From: JAZKFR01 sp040386295
Lineage (GTDB): Bacteria > Pseudomonadota > Gammaproteobacteria > Burkholderiales > Rhodocyclaceae
Reading direction: 5' to 3'
Assembly: GCA_040386295.1 (NCBI GenBank)
Contig: JAZKFR010000058.1
Coordinates: 1 to 37,301 of the forward strand
DNA: 37,301 bases
This document shows, one piece after another, positions 26,303 through 34,561 of this stretch; the stretch's first letter is position 1; each line of letters opens with the position of its first letter. The notes under the pieces were generated by a model. The model was given only the letters and a program-made list of their open reading frames with translations. It did not search any database and was not told where the DNA came from. The position numbers and the translations under genes are program-made.

Positions 26303-26828
26303 TAAGCTTGAACATCCTGAGCGTTTGCATGGTTTGTTTGAATTATTCTTTAAGAAAGCGCTGACTAAATCAAAATGACTCAGACCCGATGTTGACTGAG
26401 CTTTGGCAAAGCCAAGAAATGAGCCGTTTTGAACTGCTCTGTGTGTGGGTCTTAGAACTTTACTTTAATTTCCGTACCAGCGTGAACAACGATTTAAGTC
26501 GCTCTGAGCAGCATGGCAAAACGGAGTGGCTTTTTTGTCCTTTCCTTGCGGGCAAAATCTATATAAGGCAACACGCGGCGAGGATCGTTGCGCCTACGAT
26601 ACCCAAGAAGCTCAGGCCAAGGCGCCCACTAAGGTAGAATCGCCCGCGCCGCCGAGACTTGCGCGTAGTTCATGCAAGCGAACCTGATCCGGCTTGATCC
26701 CAGCATGACAAGCAATGAACAGCCCCCAAACGGCGCGACAGAAGCAAATTCACGCGCCGACTCAAACAAACGGCATCACAGCAAACAACACAGACCACAG
26801 ACTCACTCACTGGAAGAAAACGTACTTT
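26303..26828. other. Intergenic region between the GGDEF-EAL gene and uup
   Basis: No gene is supported; an 82-codon plus frame (26389-26637) has no recognisable content. TTGGC/GCCAA around 26404-26416 makes a small hairpin. TATATA at about 26561-26566 might be a -10 with a poorly spaced -35. The uup frame stays open back to 26715, but that stretch is not conserved-looking. Confidence 0.4.
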
Positions 26829-28766
26829 ATGCCTCACTTGATTCTAGCAGACGCTTCGCTCGCTTTTGGCCATGTGCCGCTACTCGATCACGCCGATTTC
26901 CAACTTGACCCCGGCGAACGAGTTGCCTTAATTGGTCGCAACGGAACGGGCAAATCTTCCTTGCTACGCGCCCTGGCCGGACAAGGTAGCCTGGATGATG
27001 GAAGCGTCTGGCGACAGCCCGGGATTCGTGTCGGCTACGTCGCGCAAGAACCCCCTTTTGATCCAGAGTGCACGGTCTTTTCAGCGGTCGTCTCGGGCAT
27101 GGGCGACATTGCCGCTTTGCTTGCCGAATACCACGCCGTATCGCATGCGCTAGGCGAGGCCGACGCCGACTACGAGGTTCTGCTGGCCAGGATGAATACC
27201 CTACAGGCCGAATTAGATTCGCGCCATGCCTGGTCGTTTGAGGCGCAGGCAGAACAGGTGATTGACCGCTTCTCGCTGAACCCCGACGCACGCGTTGGCT
27301 CGCTTTCCGGCGGGCAAAAGAAACGACTGGCCTTAGCTCAAGCGCTAGCAGTTTCGCCCGAGCTGTTGCTGCTTGACGAACCGACCAATCACCTTGACAT
27401 CCAAGCAATCGTTTGGCTTGAAGAGCTCCTTATTTCTTCCGGCGTGAGCCTGTTGTTCATCACCCACGACCGACGTTTTCTTGATCGCGTATCGACGCGC
27501 ATCGTCGAACTTGATCGTGGACGCTTACTCTCGTGCCCAGGCAATTTCAGCGAATACCTGAAAAAGAAAGAAAATATCTTGCACGACGAGGCAATCCAAA
27601 ATGCCAAGTTCGACAAATTTTTGGCGCAGGAAGAAGTGTGGATCCGCAAAGGTGTTGAAGCACGGCGCACGCGCAACGAGGGGCGCGTATTGCGTCTGGA
27701 ACAGCTACGGCGCGATCGTTCAGCGCGGCGCGAGCGACAAGGTAAAGTCGAGCTGGCTCTTGATTCAGGCGACAAGAGCGGCAAGCTCGTCACCGAGTTG
27801 TCGCACGTGAGCAAACATTTTGGCGAAGGCGCGCAGCTAAAAACCGTTGTGCGTGATTTCTCCTGCCGCCTGCAGCGCGGCGACAAAATTGGCTTAATCG
27901 GCCCCAACGGCGCGGGTAAAACCACCTTGCTGCGCCTGATTCTGGGTGAGCTGAACGCAGATGAAGGACAGGTTCGTCTGGGCACCAAATTGCAAATCGC
28001 CTACTTCGATCAATTTCGTACACAGCTGGACGAAGAAGCGAGCTTGGTCGATGTCATTTCGCCCGGCTCTGACTTTGTCGAGATTGGCAATGAAAGAAAG
28101 CATGTGATTGGTTATCTCGGCGACTTTTTATTCGCACCTCAACGCGCCCGTTCGCCGGTCAAATCGCTTTCAGGGGGCGAGCGCAACCGCTTGTTGCTAG
28201 CTCGCCTCTTTGCGCGGCCTGCCAATGTTCTCGTTCTCGACGAGCCGACCAACGACCTCGATATTGAAACGCTAGAACTTTTGGAACAGCTGTTGCAGGA
28301 CTATCAAGGCACCCTATTTTTGGTGAGTCATGACCGCGCTTTTATCGACAACGTCGTGACGCAAACCATCGCCGCAGAAGGCGACGGTGTCTGGCGTGAA
28401 TACGCTGGTGGCTACCAAGACTGGGCAGATTATCAAGCGCGACAGCGCAAAGAAGAGACCGTCAAGAACAACGCGGAGTCAGTCAAACAGCGCAATAACA
28501 AGCCTGTCAGCGTTAAGCCATCCAGCCAGCCAAAAGCAAAACTCAGCTTTCAAGAAGCGCGCGAATTAGAAGCCGTGCCACAGAAAATTGAAGCACTGGA
28601 AAGTGAACAAAAGCAGCTTGCGGCGCACCTGGCAGATCCTGAGTTGTACCGTAGTAACACAGAGGAAGCGCAAAGCCACGCCCAACGGCTAGGCGAAATC
28701 GAGGATGAATTAGCCGCTTTACTCTCTCGCTGGGAGGCTTTGGAAGCGAAGCAAGATTCGCTCTAA
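26829..28766 (+). CDS. uup: ABC-F family ATPase, Uup type
   Basis: A 645-residue protein with two ABC ATPase domains and no membrane segments. Domain 1 has Walker A GRNGTGKSS (near residue 35), signature LSGGQKKRLALAQAL and Walker B LLLDEPTNHLD. Domain 2 has GPNGAGKTT (near 358), LSGGERNRLLLARL and VLVLDEPTNDLD. Between them is the ABC-F linker (about 230-320, strongly basic, RRTRNEGRVLRLEQLRRDR). A C-terminal coiled-coil domain (about 560-645, with AKLSFQEARELEAVPQKIEALE) marks the Uup/EttA-like group. ABC-F proteins act on the ribosome; Uup also affects transposon excision in E. coli. Start 26829 (MPHLILADASLAFG) is chosen because family members begin here. Confidence 0.94.
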   Translation: MPHLILADASLAFGHVPLLDHADFQLDPGERVALIGRNGTGKSSLLRALAGQGSLDDGSVWRQPGIRVGYVAQEPPFDPECTVFSAVVSGMGDIAALLAEYHAVSHALGEADADYEVLLARMNTLQAELDSRHAWSFEAQAEQVIDRFSLNPDARVGSLSGGQKKRLALAQALAVSPELLLLDEPTNHLDIQAIVWLEELLISSGVSLLFITHDRRFLDRVSTRIVELDRGRLLSCPGNFSEYLKKKENILHDEAIQNAKFDKFLAQEEVWIRKGVEARRTRNEGRVLRLEQLRRDRSARRERQGKVELALDSGDKSGKLVTELSHVSKHFGEGAQLKTVVRDFSCRLQRGDKIGLIGPNGAGKTTLLRLILGELNADEGQVRLGTKLQIAYFDQFRTQLDEEASLVDVISPGSDFVEIGNERKHVIGYLGDFLFAPQRARSPVKSLSGGERNRLLLARLFARPANVLVLDEPTNDLDIETLELLEQLLQDYQGTLFLVSHDRAFIDNVVTQTIAAEGDGVWREYAGGYQDWADYQARQRKEETVKNNAESVKQRNNKPVSVKPSSQPKAKLSFQEARELEAVPQKIEALESEQKQLAAHLADPELYRSNTEEAQSHAQRLGEIEDELAALLSRWEALEAKQDSL

Positions 28767-28840
28767 AAGCGTTTCGGATAGCTTGCTTGGCCGCTACGTT
28801 TGTCTATACGTAAGCAGCAAAATTAATCGGCTAACTGACT

Positions 28841-30325
28841 ATGTTCATCATCCCTATCGGCGATCGAGTGAATTGGAAAAAACCACCACTCATCACCGTG
28901 CTATTAATCATGGCGAACTGCTTTGTTTTCTTCTTTTTACAAGGAAACGACAAGCAAAACGAGGCGAAAGCTGCGCGTTATTACTTCTCGTCTGAGCTGC
29001 CAAACTGGGAGTTAAAACGCTACGCAAGCCACCTTGCAGCGCAAGCTGATGTGGCTCAAGTTCGGCGCTTCAACGCCCGGCTCGGTCAAGCAGCAGGGCA
29101 GCTCTGGGCCTTGCAACAGATGGAACATGATGCCCGCTTCATGCGGGCGCTCCGCGCTGGGCAAATCATCCGCCCGCAAGACCAGGAGTTTGCTGCTTGG
29201 TCAGCGCAGCGCAAACGCTATGAAGCAAAGCAATCTTTCACCCAACGTTATGTCTACCGGGTAGACACGCCAAGCTGGTTGACGGCGTTGAGCGCCACTT
29301 TTATGCACAGTGGTTTCGAGCATTTATTCGGCAACATGCTGCTCCTGTTTTTAGTCGGTTTCTTGGTTGAAGCAGTCATCGGCAAAGCCTTGTTCGCACT
29401 GGCCTACCTGGTCTCAGCCTACGCTGCGATTTTGACCTTCAGCCTGACCATCAAGGGCGTTGGCGTTGGCTACCTCGGTGCCTCTGGAGCAATCTCCGGC
29501 ATCATGGGTTTGTACACAGTGATTTTTGGCTTTAGAAAAATCGATTTCTTTTATTCGCTGGGCTTTTATTTCGACTACGTTCGGGCGCCGGCGATTGCCC
29601 TCTTGCCCGTATGGTTAGGCAATGAGCTGTACCAGTTCTGGCGCAATGACGCGGTTCAGATTGCCTACATGGCGCACTTTGGCGGCCTGCTCGGGGGTGC
29701 GCTGATGGGCGTGCTCTATCGTTACTACCGGCCGTTGCAAATCAATCAACACCATGCGGCTGTGCTGCGTAAAAGTATGGACGCTGAGGCATTTCAACGC
29801 GGCCTCGACCATCTAGGTGCGATGGCGTTTGCGCAAGCGCTTGCCGTATTTAAATCGCTACAAGAACAGCATCCAGACGACATAAACCTAGCGCGCCTGG
29901 TCTATCGCGCCGCCAAAGCAAATCCGGCGAGCGAGGACTACCATAGCGCAGCCCTGAAACTGCTCGCCTGGACAGCAACAGACGCTGAGTCGGTGCGACA
30001 AACGCACGCGATTTTCCAGGAATATTTGCTCTGCGCCAAACCCGCTATGCGTTTGGGCAAAAACCTTGTTGCGCAATTAGCCAAGCGCTTTGCTGGCGCA
30101 GCTTACCTTGAAGACGCCGACAAATTAGCCCAGTTATTACAGCGCAGCGCGCCGCAGCATAAGGCATTGCCCGGCGTACTTCTGGCCTTAGCACGCGGAC
30201 ATTACCGCGCGCAGAATCCGGCGCGATTTGATTCGATTTTGCAAGATTTACGACGCCAATTTCCAAACTCGCCAGAAGCGGAACTGGCGGTCAGTATGCT
30301 CCGCCTTGCCGCCAGCCAAACTTGA
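28841..30325 (+). CDS. Rhomboid intramembrane serine protease with C-terminal helical-repeat domain
   Basis: A 494-residue protein. A first membrane helix (about 17-34) is followed by a long soluble insertion (about 35-140, rich in Gln, Arg and Ala). The rhomboid core (about 145-300) has HSGFEHLFGNMLLLFLVG, the catalytic Ser in GASGAISGIMG (near residue 213) and the catalytic His in AHFGGLLGGALMG (near 277). So the Ser-His dyad is intact and it should cleave membrane proteins. The remaining 180 residues are TPR-like helices (FAQALAVFKSLQEQHPDD and a C-terminal ILQDLRRQFPNSPEAELAV). It converges on a second membrane-plus-TPR gene with only 7 bases between the stop codons. Substrate unknown. 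Confidence 0.9.
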   Translation: MFIIPIGDRVNWKKPPLITVLLIMANCFVFFFLQGNDKQNEAKAARYYFSSELPNWELKRYASHLAAQADVAQVRRFNARLGQAAGQLWALQQMEHDARFMRALRAGQIIRPQDQEFAAWSAQRKRYEAKQSFTQRYVYRVDTPSWLTALSATFMHSGFEHLFGNMLLLFLVGFLVEAVIGKALFALAYLVSAYAAILTFSLTIKGVGVGYLGASGAISGIMGLYTVIFGFRKIDFFYSLGFYFDYVRAPAIALLPVWLGNELYQFWRNDAVQIAYMAHFGGLLGGALMGVLYRYYRPLQINQHHAAVLRKSMDAEAFQRGLDHLGAMAFAQALAVFKSLQEQHPDDINLARLVYRAAKANPASEDYHSAALKLLAWTATDAESVRQTHAIFQEYLLCAKPAMRLGKNLVAQLAKRFAGAAYLEDADKLAQLLQRSAPQHKALPGVLLALARGHYRAQNPARFDSILQDLRRQFPNSPEAELAVSMLRLAASQT

Positions 30326-30332
30326 GTTCGCT

Positions 30333-31637
30333 TCAAGCTAGCGCGGCGATTCGCATCAGCGCCGCTGCGTAATTACGTGCCTCTTCTGCGACTTCATGCT
30401 CGGGAAACTTACGCTGCAAGCCGTCCAGAATATGCAGCGCCTGCTTATCCATTTTGTAGTGCTCGCTCAGAATTTTGGCTGAGAGTAAGTAGACCAAAGG
30501 GACATGCGAATGGCCTAAATAACGTCGATCAAAGCGCCGCATCAAATCAAGCGCCAGTTTTAAGCGTTTTGCTTGATACGCAGCGGCGGCGAGTTCGTAA
30601 ACTTGCTTAGCGTCTTGCAGTTGAAATTCCGGGTCAAGAAGCAAACTCTGTTCGCATAAATCCAGCGCTTGGAATAAACGTTTTTCTCTTGTCAGCTTAG
30701 CGATGAACTCTCGTGCATGCGTTAGCGCCTCAGCCTGCTGTCCTTCGGCTAACAATAGTTTTTGATAACGCTGATGCAACTCGTTGCTCTCCCAACGACT
30801 ACGCAACTCGCTGCGCAATAGCTCAAGTGCCTCGGTAGCCTGTCCGTTTGCAACCAGCGTGCCGAGTTTGGCTAACACAGCATCTTGCGCTCCGCCTGGT
30901 GCAAGATGCGCTTCAGCCTCGCTAAAACTGACCGTCGCCTCAACGCCTAAGTCCTCGTGGTACTGGTAAATCGCGTAACCCATCATGTGATACATGATCA
31001 AGGTGAAATAAAACTCGACGAAGCTAAGCAATGGCCAGATCAGCCAAGACTCGCCCAGCTGCCTGGACACAAAAGACTGGAGCGAACCGCTGGCAATGGC
31101 CACGCTGAAAAGCAAGAAACACAGCGCCAAATAAGGCGAACCGATCGTTTTGCAGAAAAACCAGATTTGCTTCGGATTCAGTGCCTGCCACAAACTGCGC
31201 GTGACCGCGATAATCATAATTCCTGCTGGAATCGCCACGCCGCACAGCAATAACGATAAAGCACCGAGTTTGCCTAAGAAAACTAAAGAAAATCCGCAAA
31301 ACAGACCCAGCAGAATGAAAAATCCGAACTGTCGTGCGACCTGAGCAAGATCTCCATTGCCCTCTTCACGCACTCCGTCCGCAAGGTCGAACTGACCATT
31401 TGCCGTCCGTTCCATGACAACAAAAGCGTATTTTAAAAACACCAACCAAAGCAGAGAACGCAATAACAGAGCGAACAGTTCAGGCAGCAGCATTGAGATT
31501 CCAGCCAGCAGCGAATACCCCGCGATGCGCAAGAGCGAGCCAGGCTGCATGGGGTAGCGGAAGAACTGCGGTAAGCGCCGCCAGAATGGCGTGAAATTGC
31601 TTTTCGCCTCAATCAGAAAACGTGCCTGTTCCGCCAT
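30333..31637 (-). CDS. Multi-pass membrane protein with C-terminal TPR-like repeats
   Basis: A 434-residue protein. Residues about 35-245 carry five or six membrane helices (for example LLAGISMLLPELFALLLRSL, FGFFILLGLFCGFSLVF, LSLLLCGVAIPAGIMII), an arrangement resembling DUF4013-like proteins. Residues about 270-434 are TPR-like helices ending in ILDGLQRKFPEHEVAEEA. The start is supported by AGGA seven bases upstream of ATG 31637. The tail resembles that of the convergent rhomboid gene. Function unknown; a shared membrane process with the rhomboid is inference only. Confidence 0.8.
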   Translation of the reverse strand: MAEQARFLIEAKSNFTPFWRRLPQFFRYPMQPGSLLRIAGYSLLAGISMLLPELFALLLRSLLWLVFLKYAFVVMERTANGQFDLADGVREEGNGDLAQVARQFGFFILLGLFCGFSLVFLGKLGALSLLLCGVAIPAGIMIIAVTRSLWQALNPKQIWFFCKTIGSPYLALCFLLFSVAIASGSLQSFVSRQLGESWLIWPLLSFVEFYFTLIMYHMMGYAIYQYHEDLGVEATVSFSEAEAHLAPGGAQDAVLAKLGTLVANGQATEALELLRSELRSRWESNELHQRYQKLLLAEGQQAEALTHAREFIAKLTREKRLFQALDLCEQSLLLDPEFQLQDAKQVYELAAAAYQAKRLKLALDLMRRFDRRYLGHSHVPLVYLLSAKILSEHYKMDKQALHILDGLQRKFPEHEVAEEARNYAAALMRIAALA

Positions 31638-31833
31638 GAAACGATCCTTTAGTATTGGCTATTTCTTGTGCGCAAATTTACAGGGCAGCGTTGCGATACC
31701 GTCGGCAATCTTAACGAATTCATAAAGACTAAGACGGGTGATTCGCTGCTACAGTTTTGCTGCGTGCGTTAAATAGTCCTACTACATCTTGGCTTATGCT
31801 GTTGATTTTTCAAACCATAACATTGAGGCAAGC

Positions 31834-32415
31834 ATGAACGATATAGAAGAAAGCGTTTTTGAGGTGGTCAGGCTCTGGATTTGGTCTGGATATTGCTCGC
31901 GAGAAAAATTACAAAACTTGCTTTATGAAGTCATTGCGCTGGAAAAAGAGGGTTTGGATGAAGACGAAGAGCTAGACGAAAATCTCTTGCGCCAAGCCTT
32001 TGACGCCGAATGTGCGGCAAAAGCCCAAGCAGAACTTTCTTGGCCCGCCGTGACCGACTGTGATCGTTTAGATTCAGCCTTCACCAAGCTTCTCAACGAC
32101 GGAATACTGGCCTGGCATAACGCAGGCGATTGCATGTCTGCGGGCCATGAAATTATCTCTGAACACCTGGCGCGTAGTGAGGCTGGAACCTATCGCGGTT
32201 TCTGTTTTTTTCATGAACAAGACCTTGAGCGTGCTTTAGCAGGAGAAGGCTTAATGATTGCGTTCGGCGATCTAGAAGACGACACAGACGCAACGATCAA
32301 GGTGGGTGGCTCGATCAAACAAGCATTGGAAGAAGCAGGCCTGAAAACTCAATGGGACAGCACCGCCGATGGCAGAATCAACATACCGAACATCACTTGG
32401 CAACGTCGAAGCTAA
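31834..32415 (+). CDS. DUF6891 family protein
   Basis: A 193-residue soluble protein. It matches my memory of the DUF6891 family: VVRLWIWSGYCSREKLQNLL near the start, WPAVTDCDRLDSAFTKLL in the middle, NAGDCMSAGHE, FCFFHEQDLERALAGEGLMI and a C-terminal INIPNITWQRR. No function is established for the family. ATG 31834 is chosen because GAGG lies five bases upstream; an in-frame TTG at 31789 is less likely. The protein is acidic (LDEDEELDENLL). Confidence 0.75.
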   Translation: MNDIEESVFEVVRLWIWSGYCSREKLQNLLYEVIALEKEGLDEDEELDENLLRQAFDAECAAKAQAELSWPAVTDCDRLDSAFTKLLNDGILAWHNAGDCMSAGHEIISEHLARSEAGTYRGFCFFHEQDLERALAGEGLMIAFGDLEDDTDATIKVGGSIKQALEEAGLKTQWDSTADGRINIPNITWQRRS

Positions 32416-32821
32416 AATTAAAGTAATGGGGGTAAGTTTTAAGAGCCTCGCGCATTCAATTATTCAATTTATTTTTTTGTCGATGTGTGAATTTTTTCAT
32501 TATTCTCGCTCACTAATTTATTGAGCCTGCCGGTTCTGTGACTGGGATGACAAAAGTTGTGCGACAGTGGCGTTGCCTAAGCCGAAAGCAGCTGAATTAC
32601 GGTGCGGCAATCGATGCAAGTCAGTCAGGTAGTTTGGGACAGGTTTTTCTGCATTAGAAATTGCTGAGCTTGAGTTGCGCCGGTAATTGGCTGAAACCAC
32701 GAAGGCGCCTGTTCCAGAGTATTTTCGTGGGGATCAATCATGATGCCCGACCCAACGTTCCGTCGGATTTGCGCGACAAATCGCGTAGGCCGACTACTTT
32801 GAAAGTGCAACACCCCAATAT
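32416..32821. other. Intergenic region between the DUF6891 and MAPEG genes
   Basis: The left part (32450-32520) is AT-rich. On the minus strand two overlapping frames, about 62 codons at 32813-32625 and 60 codons at 32700-32518, read one into the other by a frame change near 32640 and have protein-like composition (Gln/Asn/Ser-rich). That could be a decayed small gene, but I recognise nothing in it. No terminator with a clear stem was found after the DUF6891 gene. Confidence 0.35.
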
Positions 32822-33220
32822 ATGCACATCATTCCGCTCTACGCCGCCATCCTGGCCTTATTTTTTGTCCTGCTCAGCATTCGTACTATCCGCCTGCGTC
32901 GCCAGCTGAAAGCTTCCTTGGGTGACGCTGGAAACCAAGCGCTCTTGCGCGCCGTTCGTGCGCATTCGAATTTTGCTGAATACGCACCCCTTTCTCTCTT
33001 GCTGCTTTGCTTTGTTGAACTCAGCGGCGCCCCCTCGTTGTTCACGCATGCTCTGGCCATCTGCCTTATTGCAGGACGTTTGTCGCATGCTTACGGAGTC
33101 AGCCAAATCGAGGAAAATTTCCGTTTCCGGGTCGTTGGCATGGTGATGACATTTAGCGTCATGGTGGGCGCTTCATTGTTTTTGCTTGCGTTGTATGTAA
33201 CTGGTCTGCTGCCTACGTAG
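32822..33220 (+). CDS. MAPEG family membrane protein (YecN-like)
   Basis: A 132-residue protein with four hydrophobic segments: near 5-22, 55-70, 75-90 and 105-128. It shows the MAPEG pattern LRAVRAHSNFAEYAPLSLLL with the conserved RAHxNxxEY core, then AGRLSHAYGVSQIEENFRFR. MAPEG proteins include glutathione-dependent enzymes of eicosanoid metabolism; the role of bacterial YecN-type members is not known. No obvious ribosome site precedes ATG 32822. Confidence 0.88.
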   Translation: MHIIPLYAAILALFFVLLSIRTIRLRRQLKASLGDAGNQALLRAVRAHSNFAEYAPLSLLLLCFVELSGAPSLFTHALAICLIAGRLSHAYGVSQIEENFRFRVVGMVMTFSVMVGASLFLLALYVTGLLPT

Positions 33221-33403
33221 TCCGTGAACGGGCGCAGCAACGCTAAGCAAACGTGCCTCACTGCTTTGTCTGAATAACAAAAAGCTGCTTTGTGTCGTCG
33301 TAGAGTAGATCTGGATTCTCGAAACATTGAACATTCTCTTAAAATTCGCCACTCATTATTAAAGAGCTTAAAAACGAACGTGCGTCTTGTAAGAAAGCGA
33401 TAG

Positions 33404-34108
33404 ATGAGTTTTACGACACGATTGACCCCGCCGCAACCGAGCTTGGCACCATTAGCGCCTGCCGCCTTGCATGCGTTAGCGCGTGGTTCGAGTGGGATTA
33501 TTCTTGGACAAGCGGGTTCGTCTCCATTCCCTGTGCCGCAGCTTCCGTCGGAACGCGATGCGTTAGTGCCTCTGCCTCCGCTGAATAGCCAGGCTGCTTT
33601 AATTTTAAGTAGTCGCCCGTGTTCCGCGCGCGCCGCGCCCATTGCGTCCATTGCTTTGGGGGGTGCTGCGCTTGTCGCTACACAGCCTGCAGCTATTGAT
33701 CAGGCGACGTATTCTGCGCAGCAGCTTAGGTCATCCGAACTGCTTAGCAATTCATCCGAGACGCCGTATCAACTGAGCAACGCGGAAGCTTTCCTTGCTT
33801 CGCGCCAGTTGCTCAGTCAGCACCTTAGGCGTGAGCGCACGCTGTATAAAACTTACGCAGCAGTAGCCAGAGAGATACGCCAGCTTGCCTATTCTGGCGC
33901 TGTGCCGGCAAGGCAGGCGGCACCGCTTTATCGCCTGCTTGTACAAGCAAGAGCAATTGTTTTGAAATTATCCGCTTTGCCGACAGCGCAGGCGGCTAGT
34001 AGCCTTGACAAACTGATCGACGCATTGCGCGGTGGCGTATCTAATAACGCCAAACTTGGCGCAATCGGCCTCTTACTCAGCGCTTTTGTAGACAAAAACA
34101 CACACTAG
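33404..34108 (+). CDS. Hypothetical protein, Ala/Ser/Leu-rich
   Basis: A 234-residue protein I do not recognise. The first 75 residues are Pro/Ser/Ala-rich and look disordered (PPQPSLAPLAPAALHALARG). A short hydrophobic stretch lies at about 78-92 (PIASIALGGAALVATQPA), possibly one membrane helix. Residues 120-234 are predicted helical with many Gln, Arg and Leu. Frame length, composition and the absence of a competing frame support a real gene, but the ribosome site is weak. It lies alone between the MAPEG gene and an N gap. Nothing in the neighbours suggests a function. Confidence 0.55.
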   Translation: MSFTTRLTPPQPSLAPLAPAALHALARGSSGIILGQAGSSPFPVPQLPSERDALVPLPPLNSQAALILSSRPCSARAAPIASIALGGAALVATQPAAIDQATYSAQQLRSSELLSNSSETPYQLSNAEAFLASRQLLSQHLRRERTLYKTYAAVAREIRQLAYSGAVPARQAAPLYRLLVQARAIVLKLSALPTAQAASSLDKLIDALRGGVSNNAKLGAIGLLLSAFVDKNTH

Positions 34109-34561
34109 CTTTGTTTGTTATTTCTGCCGTGCATGAGGGCTTGCCTCGCCTTGCCCTACTGGAGTAATGTCTGCGCCTCGCTGGCCAGCTCCAGCCCGNN
34201 NNNNNNNNTGGGCCGGATGGTCTGCAGCATCCGCAAGGTCTGAATCACCGCGTTGCGTTGTCATAAATCGTAACCCCGTCATCCGCCTTGCCAGGTTTTT
34301 GCATTGTTTGCATTTTCTTTGTCTTCATGCTTCGTTTGATCATTTGACTAGGCAATGAACTTGACAGCACGTTTTTTCTTGATGTGTCCTTACCCACACG
34401 AACAACCGATGGCCGCAATAAATACCGCTCGTAGCCTTGCTAGGTCGCCAAACACGGCACTTTAGCCATGACGTTGCAGCGGATTCCTGGAGTGCCGCCT
34501 GAATAGCTATCGGCAGTGAACTCTATTCATCTTCAGATTTTTTTGCACAGAGAAAGCTTCT
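34109..34561. other. Intergenic region with a 10-N gap before kup
   Basis: Ten N sit at 34199-34208. On the minus strand one frame reads QRNAVIQTLRMLQTIRP before the gap and GLELASEAQTLLQ then a stop (about 34160) after it, which looks like the end of a lost or unsequenced gene, but no family is recognised and the other strand is also open. A perfect TTGACA at 34361-34366 may be a kup -35; the -10 is poor (TGTCCT, 34385-34390). Confidence 0.35.

Noticed and set aside
26715..26828. 38-codon N-terminal extension of uup
   Set aside because: Gln/Thr/Asn-rich sequence unlike ABC-F N-termini; MPHLILADASLAFG at 26829 is the usual start.
27389..27988. 199-codon minus-strand frame
   Set aside because: It is antisense to the conserved ABC-F linker and second ATPase domain of uup.
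33091..33651. 186-codon minus-strand frame
   Set aside because: It is antisense to the ends of the MAPEG and orphan genes and shows no recognisable motif.
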